From positions 1 to 64,000 of the forward strand of contig NZ_JAATOM010000003.1 of the NCBI RefSeq assembly GCF_019207085.1: a DNA stretch of 64,000 bases. Direction: 5' to 3'. Positions within the stretch are counted from its first letter, which is position 1, and the number at the start of each line of letters is the position of its first letter. This document shows, one piece after another, positions 28,062-36,788 of the stretch. Made by a program: the position numbers and the translations under genes. This DNA is from Variovorax sp. dw_308. Lineage in GTDB: Bacteria; Pseudomonadota; Gammaproteobacteria; Burkholderiales; Burkholderiaceae_C. The notes under the pieces were generated by a model. It worked only from the letters and a program-made list of their open reading frames with translations. It was not told the origin of the DNA and did not search any database.

Positions 28062-28804
28062 GGCGCCAGCGACAGCTTCTGCTTCAGTTCCGCCGCACTC
28101 ACCGACTGGCCATAGCCCGGCCCGCCGCGCTGGAAGCGCTTGGCGTCGGCCAGCTTGCCGACCACCACCGGGTCGAAGCCGGCGTCACGCACCAGTTGCG
28201 ACGCCACTTTCACGGCGTCTGGGTCGTCCCCGGCGATCGGGACCGCCAGCTTGGGGTCGGGCCGGTTGGCCTCGCGCGCGAAGATCGTGTACGACATGGT
28301 GTTGAACGCCCGCACCAGCCGCGCGCCCGAGAGGTACTTCTGCGAGACGACGCCGATGCCCTCCTGCTCCACCTCGTCGGCCACGGAGCCATCACGCGAG
28401 GCGACGGCGTTGCAGGCGTCGAGCATGACCTTGCGGTTGAGCGTGCTGCCGTAGTCCTTGCCGATCTGCGGCAGTGCGCCGTAGGGGACGGCGATGAAGA
28501 GGGCTTCGCCGAAGGCGATGGCTTGCTCGACAGTGCCTGCCTTGGCGAGCGGGCCGAGGCCGGCGACAAGGTCCTTGAGTTCCTCGGGGTGGCGGGAGGA
28601 GAAGAGGACCGGGTGGCCGGACTTGACCCAGAGGCCGCCGATGGTGCCGCCAATGCGCCCGGAGCCGATGATGCCGATCGACATGCCACGCGCGGGCGCC
28701 TGTGCCCGTGCGGGCCTTGGCTTCAGCGCCGTGAGCGCGGTCCAGGCGCTCGCCGCAGCCACGAAGGCGCGGCGAGTGGCGTCGAAGGGTTGATGTGGGG
28801 GCAT
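28058..28804 (-). CDS. NADP-binding F420-reductase-like protein with Tat signal
   Basis: The 248-residue protein has a Rossmann fold of the NADPH-dependent F420 reductase group: IGIIGSGRIGGTIGGLW (43-59), with SRHPEEL as the phosphate-recognising loop, and FNTMSYTIF later. It begins with a twin-arginine leader (TRRAFVAAASAW at 10-21, ending PARA-QA at about 34), so the folded cofactor-bound protein may be exported. The start at 28804 was chosen because it gives this leader; the frame remains open to 28945. A periplasmic NADP-dependent reductase would be unusual. Confidence 0.75.
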   Translation of the reverse strand: MPPHQPFDATRRAFVAAASAWTALTALKPRPARAQAPARGMSIGIIGSGRIGGTIGGLWVKSGHPVLFSSRHPEELKDLVAGLGPLAKAGTVEQAIAFGEALFIAVPYGALPQIGKDYGSTLNRKVMLDACNAVASRDGSVADEVEQEGIGVVSQKYLSGARLVRAFNTMSYTIFAREANRPDPKLAVPIAGDDPDAVKVASQLVRDAGFDPVVVGKLADAKRFQRGGPGYGQSVSAAELKQKLSLAP

Positions 28805-29131
28805 TGAAAACCTCTTGCGTTGGCGAAGCCTTGAAACGACGGCTCGCGAAGCATCATGTTCCGCGGGAGTCGGCCGCGCAAGTCCACAGACGAGGGTGCT
28901 TAACCGGCCCCAAGAAACGCCGGGGTCGAGCCTTGATGAAGGCAATTGGGGCTGGGGTGCATGGCTGCCGGACTTTTCGTTCTCACATGTGCTGTCGTTC
29001 TTTTAGCAAGCAAACGCGATCAGGCAGCGCAAGCGCTTTTGCGCGACCAACCTCGTTGGGTGGGCCGGGGACATTGCTACGGATGCTCCGCGGGAGCGGT
29101 CGTAGACTCCGGCCCGCCAACCGGCTCAGAT
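28805..29131. other. Gene-free approach to the TIR island
   Basis: I see no convincing gene. A 172-codon open frame crosses this part and the repeat but lacks a ribosome binding site and coding bias. The GC level drops and the sequence loses codon periodicity, consistent with accessory DNA. Confidence 0.4.
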
Positions 29132-29271
29132 CGGCCATGAGCGGGTATTCGTGCAGCCGCCGCGAACTGGCGCTGAAGACTGGTTGGAGTCGTTGGGTTC
29201 AGCAGTCTGTGCGGCTGGGCCGGGCCCATCTCAGTCCGTCAGGATCGACCACTGTCCGGCGGGTTCACAGC
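29132..29271 (+). repeat. Dispersed repeat, copy A (left of TIR gene)
   Basis: Two blocks (29132-29186, CGGCCATGAGCGGGTATTC...; 29203-29271, ...CATCGACCACTGTCCGGCG-like) recur in reverse complement at 30819-30982. Identity by eye is high within each block. The block order differs between the two copies, so they are rearranged members of a dispersed family rather than a simple inverted duplication. Confidence 0.7.
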
Positions 29272-29582
29272 TGTTGCGGCTGTTCACGGGCGCGGGGCCA
29301 GCGCACGCTGTGAGCCAGCTTGCGGCCGTCCCAGTGTGAAGACGATCTCGACGTCCACTGCTAGACACAAGGCAATGAGGTCGTAGTTCGGCTAAATGCT
29401 TTCGGGCGATTGGAAATTGCGGCATAGAACGACCGCCATCTTGACCAGCCAAGTGGAAGTCCGAGCCCCAATCAGGCAGCCGCAGGCGGCAGGAAGCAAG
29501 CGCCGGCCTCGCCTCCCATTGCGCGTCGCACCTATGATCATCGCCTTGCGCGGTACGTGCGCGTTCTACAGGGCTTCTGCAC
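29272..29582. other. Gene-free stretch before the TIR gene
   Basis: It contains no gene. A CCAATCAGGCAGCCGCAGGC stretch near 29471-29490 looks like further repeat-family sequence, but I found no second copy in the window. The promoter of the TIR gene must lie here; I could not pick a clear -35/-10 pair. Confidence 0.4.
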
Positions 29583-30449
29583 ATGGCGACGATCCGCGAA
29601 CTGTTTGATACGCAAGCCCACGCCATGACCATGCATGCGCCATGGGGCATGACGACGGCGGACGGCGCGCCCGCTGGCGAGGTGATCGCCAAGGTGGCCT
29701 ACGACTTCGAGGCGAACGCGAAGTACTGGTACTTCTACGTTTCGCGAAGGAATGACCTTAGCGCCGCACTTGCTGGTCTCTTTGCATCACCCGAAGTTGC
29801 GGCTTGCCGACTCGGCCCTGACGGCGATGGGGTGCGTGTAGAAGCCGGTTTCACCGGCTACACGGAGCGTCAAACGACCGAGCCGCTGATGTTCACGAGG
29901 CGCGTGCACCTGTACTTGGAAGCAGAGATGACTCCCGAGGACAGGCAGTCGATTGTGAATCAGACGCTGGCGATGGGTTTTCATGTGTCCGTACGAGACT
30001 TGGAGTATGCGAGACGGCGATCCGAGATGGAGAAGCCCATGGCCTTCATCTCGCATGATTCGAGAGACAAAGATGCGTTCGTGCGAGAACTCGCGCACGA
30101 GCTGATTCAGAACGGTTGCATGGTGTGGTACGACGAATTCACCTTGAAGGTCGGCGACAGCCTGCGCGAAACCATCGAACGTGGTCTCCGAGAAACCAAG
30201 AAGTGCATCGTGATCCTCTCCCCTAACTTCCTGAGCAACTCAGGCTGGGGGAAGGTCGAATTCAATTCGGTTTTCACCCGCGAGATTCTTGAGAAGCAAA
30301 GCGTCTTCTTGCCCGTATGGCTCAACGTGGGCGCCAAGGAAGTCTACGAATACAGCCCAAGCCTCGCCGACAAGTTGGGAGTGTCCGCTCAGCTTGGTAT
30401 CCCTGAGGTCGCCCGGCGACTCGCTGTTTCCCTCCGAGCAAACTCCTGA
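29583..30449 (+). CDS. TIR-domain protein with unknown N-terminal domain
   Basis: The 288-residue protein has a C-terminal TIR domain at about 151-285: MAFISHDSRDKDAFVREL (beta A and alpha A), CMVWYDEFTLKVGDSLRETI (BB-loop region), KCIVILSPNFLSNSGWGKVE with Glu226 at the expected NADase glutamate position. The first 150 residues (FEANAKYWYFYVSRRNDL, RRVHLYLEAEM) match no family I know and could sense a ligand or partner. Bacterial TIR proteins often act in anti-phage defence by consuming NAD+ or making signal molecules. GC is visibly lower than in neighbours and repeats flank it, so it was probably acquired. No partner effector gene is adjacent. No strong ribosome binding site is seen. Confidence 0.8.
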   Translation: MATIRELFDTQAHAMTMHAPWGMTTADGAPAGEVIAKVAYDFEANAKYWYFYVSRRNDLSAALAGLFASPEVAACRLGPDGDGVRVEAGFTGYTERQTTEPLMFTRRVHLYLEAEMTPEDRQSIVNQTLAMGFHVSVRDLEYARRRSEMEKPMAFISHDSRDKDAFVRELAHELIQNGCMVWYDEFTLKVGDSLRETIERGLRETKKCIVILSPNFLSNSGWGKVEFNSVFTREILEKQSVFLPVWLNVGAKEVYEYSPSLADKLGVSAQLGIPEVARRLAVSLRANS

Positions 30450-30818
30450 GTGCCGAGTCCACAGGACGACAGTTCCCTTCCGGTGCGAAGCCCTGCACAT
30501 GTCGGGTGTACGCCGCGCGCACGCTTGGGAGTGACGAAGCCCACAGTGCAGATGAAGCGCGGTTCGCTCGCTCGGACGGAATTGTCCATGCTGCTTGAGT
30601 TCATCTAAAACACTTTCGTGGCCGCACGCGCGCCAAGTCGGGGTAGTTGGCGGTCTCGATGCCGGGGGATGTGCTGGACCAATCAGACGACGGCCCTAAC
30701 CGTTGTAAGGTCGACTGCACCTCAGTCATGGGCGAGATTCGGTGTTTGGCCGTAGTGACTCCGCGGCGAATATCCGCTTCGCGCAGAAGCGGGCATGCAT
30801 TTTCTTGACATAGAGGTC
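30450..30818. other. Gene-free stretch after the TIR gene
   Basis: No gene is seen. A TCGGGGTAGTTG stretch (about 30638-30649) equals half of the shared 18-bp promoter element but lacks the GCCACCC half. A pair of GCGGATATTCGC / CGCTTCGCGCAGAAGCG motifs near 30768-30791 belongs to the degenerate repeat family around it. Confidence 0.4.
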
Positions 30819-30982
30819 TGCAACCAGTCTGAGGCGCCAGTTCGCGGCGGCCGGCTGGATACTCGCTCATGGCCGAGTGCCGAGATCTCAGTTCGGTCAT
30901 CGTCGACGGCTGACGCTGCGGACCCGCCGGACAGTGGTCGATGCTGACGGTCTGAGATGGGCCCCACTCAGCCGCACGACTG
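30819..30982 (-). repeat. Dispersed repeat, copy B (right of TIR gene, inverted)
   Basis: This is the reverse-complement partner of 29132-29271. Block 30819-30874 corresponds to the first block of copy A and 30915-30982 to the second. It ends about 45 nt before the stop codon of the LuxR-family gene. Confidence 0.7.
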
Positions 30983-31026
30983 TCCGAACCCACCGCCTGC
31001 ATTCAGTCAGAACGAGCGGTCGCACT

Positions 31027-33858
31027 TCAGGCTCCCCCAAGCCCGGAGACCCGCATCCAAGCCACCGCCTCATCCCTCCCCGCAACGCCGAGCTTCCCGT
31101 AGATGTTCTTCAGATGCCACTTCACGGTATCGATCGACAGCCCGAGTGCCAGGGCAATCTTCTTGTTGGGCATTGCCTGGGCGAGCAGGCCCAACACATC
31201 CCGCTCGCGCTCGCTCAATGGTTCGACGGGTCGCCTTGACGCATCCGCTGCTCCGCCTTTACCGACCGTCCCCTCGCCCGCCGACGCCGACCTGCCCGCA
31301 CTCCCCAACCTCTCAGCATAAAACCCCAACACCGGATCCAACCGCGCATCCTTGGCGACTTCAGCCACCAGCCCCAACACCCCCGGATCCGCATCCAGCA
31401 AGCTCCTCACCAACCCCAGCCGATGCCCGCGCCTCAGCGCAGCCACCGTGCACTCCCTCGCCGCATCCATCCGCCCGCGGCGCCGCTCGATGGTCGCCTG
31501 CATCAACTTCAACTGCGCAATCAACCGCTGCCGCCCGCGCAGCTCGATGTTCGCAATCAGCGGCTCGATGCGCCTTGCCGCGTCATCCAGATCCCCGCGC
31601 GCCATCGCCCACTTGATGCGCGCCCGCTCGGTCACGACGGCGATCTCGCCCAGCGCGCTTTGCGCCGCATTCGCATGCCGCGCATCGATCTCGTTGGCGC
31701 GCGTCAGTGCAATTTCAGCCTCCGCCACCTCGCCCATCTGCAAGCGATACTGCATCTGCAGTACCAGGCTGTACACCAACAGGCGGTCCAGGCCCAGCCC
31801 AGCGCTGTAGTCCTCCAGCCGCTCCAGCCACGCCATCGCTTCCATCCTGCGCCCCGCCACCCAGTGCGATGCGGCCAGCGTGCGGTGCACGCGCAGCACG
31901 GAGTCGGGAATCGACACGCGCTCCAGCGCATCGACGCGGTCTTCCAGCAGTTGCAAGGCGGCGTCGGCTTCGTCGTGTTCGTAGAGCACTTCGCCCAGCA
32001 GCGCGGTGGCGAGGTAGGCCGGATCGACGCACGCGCTGCCGCCTTCGTTGGCTTCGCGCAGCACGTCGCGGTAGATGCGCTCGGCCTGCGTCATGCGGCC
32101 TTCCATGGCGTAGCTCAGGCCGACCAGGGCGCGGCCTTGCAGCGTGCCCGACGCCGTGCCGCGCAAGGGCACGCCGTTGATCAGGCGGATGGGGTTGTCC
32201 TGCTGGATGCGCCGCGCGCGGTCGTATTCGCCGCGGTGCATGCAGAGCCACGACAGGATGTTGTCGCGCCCGCCGATAGCCATGGCGTCCGCGCCTTCGG
32301 GCGCTGCGAGCAGGCGCGGCAGCAGGGCCATGGCGGCGTCGGTGTCGTCCCGTTGCACGGCCAGCGTGGCCTGCACCAGCGTGAGCGAGAAGTGGCTGAC
32401 GGCGTCGTCGGGCGGGATGTCCTTGCGAAGGCGCTCGACGTTGTCGGCAAAGGCGGCGAACTCGCGCGCGAACAGTTCCACCCGGATCATCCACAGCCGC
32501 AGGCCGACGCGCGCCTGCACCTGCGCGGGGGGCAACTGGCGCACCACGCCGATGAGCTTGCGCAGTTCGCCGCGTACGGCCAGGCCGTTGGCGGACTTTT
32601 CAACCAGCGCCGCGGCGGCCGCGCCCTCGCCCGCCGCGACGGCCTGTCGCACGGCTTCGTCGATGTGGCCGTGGTCGCGAAACCATTGCCAGGCGATGCG
32701 GTGCACCTGTTGCCGGTCGGCCCCGCTGCGCGCGCCGAGGCGCTCGCGCAGGGTTTCGCGCAGCAGCGGGTGAAGGCGGTACCAGGTCTCGCGCTCGGCG
32801 CCGCTTTCCACGGGCACGATGAAGAGGTTCTCGGCTTCGAGCCGCGCGAGCAAGGGCGCCATGGCGGGATCGCCTTCGGAACGGCCAAGCAGCACGGCGC
32901 ACAGCGGCGCGCAAAATCGGCTGCATGCCGACACGCTGATGAGCAGGTCCAGTTCCAGCGGCGAGAGGCGCGACAGCACTTCCTTTTCAAAGTACGCGGC
33001 GAAGGCTTGCGGGTCTTGCACATGCGTGCGCACGAAGTCGCCGGGAGCCTTGGCGTCCGCTGACGACGCGCCTGCGGCCAGCTCCTGCCGGCGCTTCTTC
33101 CAGTTGATGGCCAACAGTTGCAAGCCGGCGGCCCAGCCGTCGGAGAGTTCGTGCAGCAGCATCGCGTCGCGGTGCTCGATGCTGCCGAGCTGCGATTGCA
33201 GGAAGCGCTCCGATTCCGCGGGTGAAAAGCGCAGGTCGCGCACGTCGAGTTCCAGCACCTGGCCTTCGGCGCGCAGGCGCTCCAGCGACACGGGCGCGGC
33301 GCTACGCGAAGCCAGCATCAGGTGCAGGTTGGCGGGGGCGTAGTCGAGCATCCATTGCAAGGCCTCGTGGATGCGCGGGTCGGTCAGGTGGTGCAGGTCG
33401 TCGAGCACCAGCACCAGGTCGCGCGGGTGCGCGGCGATGGAGCGCACCAGCGCGATCAGCGTGCGCTCGACGGCCTCGCTGTCGACGCCGCGGCCGGCGA
33501 AGTCTGCCGCCTCCTGCGTGACGCCGGGCGCGGCCTGCGCAAGGCTGGCCAGCAGGTAGTCGAGCAGGCGGGTGAGTTCGTTGTCCTCGGGGGTCAGCGT
33601 GAGCCAGGCGACGTCGAAGCCCAGCGGCAGCAGCGCCTGGCGCCAGGCGACCAGCGTGGTGGTCTTGCCGGCGCCAGCCGGGCCTTGCAGCACGAGGCAG
33701 CGGCGGCGGCGAGCTTCCATCAGGCGGGTGAGCAGCGACTCGCGCGCGACGATGCGGCCGGCGCTGCGCGGGGGGACCATCTTGGTGGTGACCAGTGGCT
33801 TCAGCGTGGAGGCTTCGGGCGGTCGTTCGGACTTGCGGGGCTGGGGCTTGGTGGGCAT
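31027..33858 (-). CDS. MalT-like LuxR-family ATP-dependent regulator
   Basis: This 943-residue LAL/MalT-type regulator has an N-terminal STAND ATPase with Walker A GPAGAGKTT (59-67) and Walker B-like LVLVLDDLHH near 149-158. A long helical TPR-like middle (about 380-850) follows, and then a LuxR HTH at 879-943 (LSERERDVLGLLAQ, IDTVKWHLKNIYGKLGV). Such proteins are inducer- and ATP-dependent activators. It stands alone, centrally between acyl-CoA catabolic operons that share an 18-bp promoter motif, so it is the leading candidate for their activator (inference). Confidence 0.9.
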   Translation of the reverse strand: MPTKPQPRKSERPPEASTLKPLVTTKMVPPRSAGRIVARESLLTRLMEARRRRCLVLQGPAGAGKTTTLVAWRQALLPLGFDVAWLTLTPEDNELTRLLDYLLASLAQAAPGVTQEAADFAGRGVDSEAVERTLIALVRSIAAHPRDLVLVLDDLHHLTDPRIHEALQWMLDYAPANLHLMLASRSAAPVSLERLRAEGQVLELDVRDLRFSPAESERFLQSQLGSIEHRDAMLLHELSDGWAAGLQLLAINWKKRRQELAAGASSADAKAPGDFVRTHVQDPQAFAAYFEKEVLSRLSPLELDLLISVSACSRFCAPLCAVLLGRSEGDPAMAPLLARLEAENLFIVPVESGAERETWYRLHPLLRETLRERLGARSGADRQQVHRIAWQWFRDHGHIDEAVRQAVAAGEGAAAAALVEKSANGLAVRGELRKLIGVVRQLPPAQVQARVGLRLWMIRVELFAREFAAFADNVERLRKDIPPDDAVSHFSLTLVQATLAVQRDDTDAAMALLPRLLAAPEGADAMAIGGRDNILSWLCMHRGEYDRARRIQQDNPIRLINGVPLRGTASGTLQGRALVGLSYAMEGRMTQAERIYRDVLREANEGGSACVDPAYLATALLGEVLYEHDEADAALQLLEDRVDALERVSIPDSVLRVHRTLAASHWVAGRRMEAMAWLERLEDYSAGLGLDRLLVYSLVLQMQYRLQMGEVAEAEIALTRANEIDARHANAAQSALGEIAVVTERARIKWAMARGDLDDAARRIEPLIANIELRGRQRLIAQLKLMQATIERRRGRMDAARECTVAALRRGHRLGLVRSLLDADPGVLGLVAEVAKDARLDPVLGFYAERLGSAGRSASAGEGTVGKGGAADASRRPVEPLSERERDVLGLLAQAMPNKKIALALGLSIDTVKWHLKNIYGKLGVAGRDEAVAWMRVSGLGGA

Positions 33859-34011
33859 GGGCGGGAAGGATTGTGGCGCGCGCTTGCGTGTTCACGCCAT
33901 ACGGGAACCTTGACGGTTTCCTTGATCACCTTCCTGCATGCGCCGTGGACTGGACGCCGGATGACCGATTCAAGTAGGATTAAATCCCATTCCCGCATCC
34001 GGAGGCCCGCC

Positions 34012-34281
34012 ATGCGAACAACCCAGCAACTGAGCATCACCCTGCCGAACGACATGGCCGAAGTCGTGAAGTCCAAGGTGAAAACCGGTGAGTACGCCAC
34101 TGAGAGCGAGGTAATCCGCGACGGACTGCGTGCTCTTCTTGCACGTGATCGAGCCGTCGAAAGCTGGCTTCACCAGCAAGTGGGCCCCGCCTACGACGCG
34201 CTGAAAGCCGATCCCTCGCGGGCTGTCACCATCGACAAGGTGCGCGCCCGCCTTGCGGCCGAACACAACAAGGCGCGATGA
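34012..34281 (+). CDS. parD: ParD-type antitoxin (ribbon-helix-helix)
   Basis: The 89-residue protein starts QQLSITLPNDMAEVVKSKVK (5-24) and continues GEYATESEVIRDGLRAL, the ribbon-helix-helix pattern of CC2985/ParD antitoxins. The acidic, flexible C-terminus would bind the toxin. The ATG at 34012 follows GGAGGCCCGCC; longer upstream frames run antisense through the LuxR gene. It overlaps the toxin gene by 4 nt. Confidence 0.88.
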   Translation: MRTTQQLSITLPNDMAEVVKSKVKTGEYATESEVIRDGLRALLARDRAVESWLHQQVGPAYDALKADPSRAVTIDKVRARLAAEHNKAR

Positions 34282-34592
34282 GATATCGCGTCGTCTTCTC
34301 ACCCGAGGCCGAAGACCAGCTTGTGGCTCTGCATCACTACATCGCAGACGCGGCCTCGCCCGACATTGCAATGCAGTACACCGAAGCCATCGTGAGCTAC
34401 TGCGAGGGTCTCTCCACCTTCCCGCATCGCGGCACCCGGCGTGACGATGTCCGGCCCGGTCTTCGCATGACCAATTACAGGAAGCGCGCTGTGATCGCAT
34501 TTGGCGTGGATGGCGAGCAGGTGTCCATCATCGGTGTGTTCTACGGCAGCCAGGACTACGAATCGGTTCTTCAGGACGACCTCGATCACTGA
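34278..34592 (+). CDS. parE: ParE/RelE-family toxin
   Basis: The 104-residue product follows the RelE/ParE plan: RYRVVFSPEAEDQLVALHHY (2-21), a central FPHRGTRRDDVRPGLRM (about 48-64) and VIGVF-like final strands (VSIIGVFYGSQDYE). ParE toxins block DNA gyrase; RelE types cleave mRNA, and the sequence alone does not fully separate them. Its ParD partner overlaps its start. This is the second toxin-antitoxin module in the window. Confidence 0.88.
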   Translation: MRYRVVFSPEAEDQLVALHHYIADAASPDIAMQYTEAIVSYCEGLSTFPHRGTRRDDVRPGLRMTNYRKRAVIAFGVDGEQVSIIGVFYGSQDYESVLQDDLDH

Positions 34593-34647
34593 ATCGCTGG
34601 AGCGGCCCTGAGCACTGCTGGCGCGACATGGATTCAGCCGACCGCCC

Positions 34648-35361
34648 TCACGCCGCCCGCACCAACAACACCACCCCCGACACGATCGCGAACACCTGCA
34701 CAAAGGCCCGCAGGAACCGCCCGTTGACCCGGTGATGCACCACCCGGCTGAGCCCCGCGCCGATCAGCAGTGCCGGCAGCAGGCTCGCCGCCGCGCTGAG
34801 TTGCGGCGCCTCGATACGCCCCGTCGCCATCAAGGTGGCCAGCGACACCAGCTCGCCCACCAGAAAGCACAGCGCAATCGTCGACCGCATGATCGCCGGC
34901 GCATGGTGCTGGTAGACCAAGGCCAGCGGCGGCCCGCCGATGCCGGTGGCGGTCTCCGTGATGCCGGTGACCAGCCCTGCCCCGATGAAGGCCGGCCGGT
35001 TGGGGGAGAAGGCCGGCATCATCAGCGTGACGACCGCGGCCGCAACCGTCGACAGTCCCACGAACAAGGCGAGTTGGCTGGCAGTCAGCACCGCCAGCAC
35101 CCACAGCCCGCCGGCCGTTCCGACGATGCGCCCGCCGGTGATCCAGCTGGCGCCGATGCGGTCGATCGCCCCACGCTCGCGCCACAGCACATAGAGGTTC
35201 AGCGGCAGCATCAACACCAGCACGCACACCGGCAACAACTCAGGCTTCAGGATGCCGATCACCGGCGCGACGATCAGCGCGAAGCCCACGCCGGTCGCGC
35301 CCTGCACGAATGCCGCAAATACCACGACCATCGAGATGAGGAGCAACTGTTGCACGCTCAC
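34648..35361 (-). CDS. TSUP / TauE-SafE family membrane exporter
   Basis: The 237-residue protein has about eight hydrophobic helices arranged in two repeats. It contains the family motifs GATGVGFALIVAPV (22-35) and GITETATGIGGPPLALVYQ. Members export or import sulfite, sulfoacetate and other small organic acids. It overlaps the amidohydrolase gene by 4 nt, so it belongs to the permease-amidohydrolase operon. It could export a product of the deamination or dehalogenation step. Confidence 0.82.
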   Translation of the reverse strand: MSVQQLLLISMVVVFAAFVQGATGVGFALIVAPVIGILKPELLPVCVLVLMLPLNLYVLWRERGAIDRIGASWITGGRIVGTAGGLWVLAVLTASQLALFVGLSTVAAAVVTLMMPAFSPNRPAFIGAGLVTGITETATGIGGPPLALVYQHHAPAIMRSTIALCFLVGELVSLATLMATGRIEAPQLSAAASLLPALLIGAGLSRVVHHRVNGRFLRAFVQVFAIVSGVVLLVRAA

Positions 35362-36788
35362 TGGACGGCCTCCCCGGCCATCACCCGTTCCCGATGCTTC
35401 TGCGCCGTCGGATGCAGGCGCTGGATCGGCGCGCGAGCAATCGCGTCACCGGCCATGCGGGAGACCTGCCGCATCAGCGCGCGCGCGTCCCAATCCGTCG
35501 GCCAGCCCTTCCACAAGCGCAGCTTGCCCGCGACGAAGACCGCGTCGATCTGGTCCCGATTGCCCAGCCGCACCAGGTCCCAGATCAGGTCGACCGAGGT
35601 GCACAGCTCCGGCGTATCGACATCGACCAGCAGGAAGTCTGCCTCCTTGCCAACCGCGATCTCGCCGATGAGGTGCCCCAGGCCGATGGCCCGTGCGCCT
35701 TCATGCGTGGCATGGTCGAGCCAGGTCCAGCCGCCGCCGCACGATGCATCGCCGGTGGCCAGCCCGAAGGCCAGCTTCTGCGCGGCCTCGGCGGCGTCCA
35801 TGAGGCGAAACGCGTCGCTGCGTGTCGCGTCCGTGCCCAGCCCGAAGCGGATGCCCAGCGCGGCCATCAGGTTGGCCGGCGCCACCGCGTTACCCTTCCA
35901 CTGGCTGGCAACCGGGTTGTAGCTGACGGCGGTGTCGGTCTGGCGCAGCAGGTTGAGCTCCGACGGCGTGACCAGCGTGCCGTGCGCGATGAGCACCTGC
36001 GGTCCGAGCGCGCCCAGGTGCGCCAGCAGTTCCAGCGGCCGCATGCCGCGCTGCACGACCGAGCGTTCGACCGAGGCCAGGTGCTCGTTGACGTGCGTCT
36101 GGAAGATCGCGCCGGCTTCGGCACACAGCGCGGAGACGGCCACCAGCATCTCGTCCGAAGCCGCTTCCGGCACCGATATCGCCAGCGAAGGATGAACCAG
36201 CCGCGCGCCCGACCACTCCTGCATGAACTGCGTTGCGCGTGCCTTGAGGGCGCGGCGCACCTCCGGCGCGCTGTCGTTGCCGCCGTCGTTGCAGATCAGG
36301 CCCAGCACGCAGCGCAACCCCGCCTCCTGCGTGGCGGCGGCCAGCGCGGCGATGTCGCCTTTGGCGCGCGTGCCGGCGTCGCACACGGTCGTGAAGCCGC
36401 CGCGCAGCGACTCGAGCGCGGCCAGCTTGGACACGCCGTGGACGAACTCATCGTCCAGGCTCGCTTCCAGTGGCACCCACACGCGGCGAAAGATTTCGGA
36501 TGGCTCGCCGTAGGCCAGCGACTTGCCGAAGGACTGCGTCAGGTGATGGTGCGCGTCGATCATGCCGGGCATCAGCACCTTGCCCGGCAAGTGGATGGGT
36601 GTGAGTTGCGGATGGCGCGCGGCGATCTCCGCCTCCGGGCCGATGTCGCGGAACTGGCCGTCCTGCACCAGGACCGCATGGTCGCGCACGAGTCCTTCGC
36701 GCAGCATCAGGTGATCGGGGGCAAGCAGCAAGGTATCGGCCGCGAATGCGCCGTGGCACAGCGCGTCATGTTGAGGGAAAGTGGTCAT
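35358..36788 (-). CDS. Amidohydrolase (TrzN/AtzA/guanine-deaminase-like)
   Basis: The 476-residue enzyme belongs to the metal-dependent amidohydrolase superfamily, subtype of aminohydrolases acting on heterocycles. The metal ligands are His80 and His82 in MIDAHHHL, His232 in QTHVNEH (with His236), His269 in LIAHGT, and Asp320 in LGTDATR. It lies in an operon with a nucleobase permease and a TSUP carrier, so the substrate is probably a purine, pyrimidine or triazine-like ring amine. Guanine deaminase, S-adenosylhomocysteine deaminase and s-triazine hydrolases all share this layout. Confidence 0.85.
   Translation of the reverse strand: MTTFPQHDALCHGAFAADTLLLAPDHLMLREGLVRDHAVLVQDGQFRDIGPEAEIAARHPQLTPIHLPGKVLMPGMIDAHHHLTQSFGKSLAYGEPSEIFRRVWVPLEASLDDEFVHGVSKLAALESLRGGFTTVCDAGTRAKGDIAALAAATQEAGLRCVLGLICNDGGNDSAPEVRRALKARATQFMQEWSGARLVHPSLAISVPEAASDEMLVAVSALCAEAGAIFQTHVNEHLASVERSVVQRGMRPLELLAHLGALGPQVLIAHGTLVTPSELNLLRQTDTAVSYNPVASQWKGNAVAPANLMAALGIRFGLGTDATRSDAFRLMDAAEAAQKLAFGLATGDASCGGGWTWLDHATHEGARAIGLGHLIGEIAVGKEADFLLVDVDTPELCTSVDLIWDLVRLGNRDQIDAVFVAGKLRLWKGWPTDWDARALMRQVSRMAGDAIARAPIQRLHPTAQKHRERVMAGEAVQ

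Noticed and set aside
28795..29313. A 172-codon open frame before the TIR gene
   Set aside because: It has no ribosome binding site, crosses the dispersed repeat and shows no codon bias, so it is not supported as a gene.
30638..30649. TCGGGGTAGTTG, identical to half of the shared promoter element and its flank
   Set aside because: The GCCACCC half is missing and no gene starts downstream in the matching direction. It is probably a relic or chance match and was not counted as a site.
30601..31002. A 133-codon open frame on the minus strand after the TIR gene
   Set aside because: It is made almost wholly of the dispersed repeat blocks, which also give an open frame in the other copy by chance.
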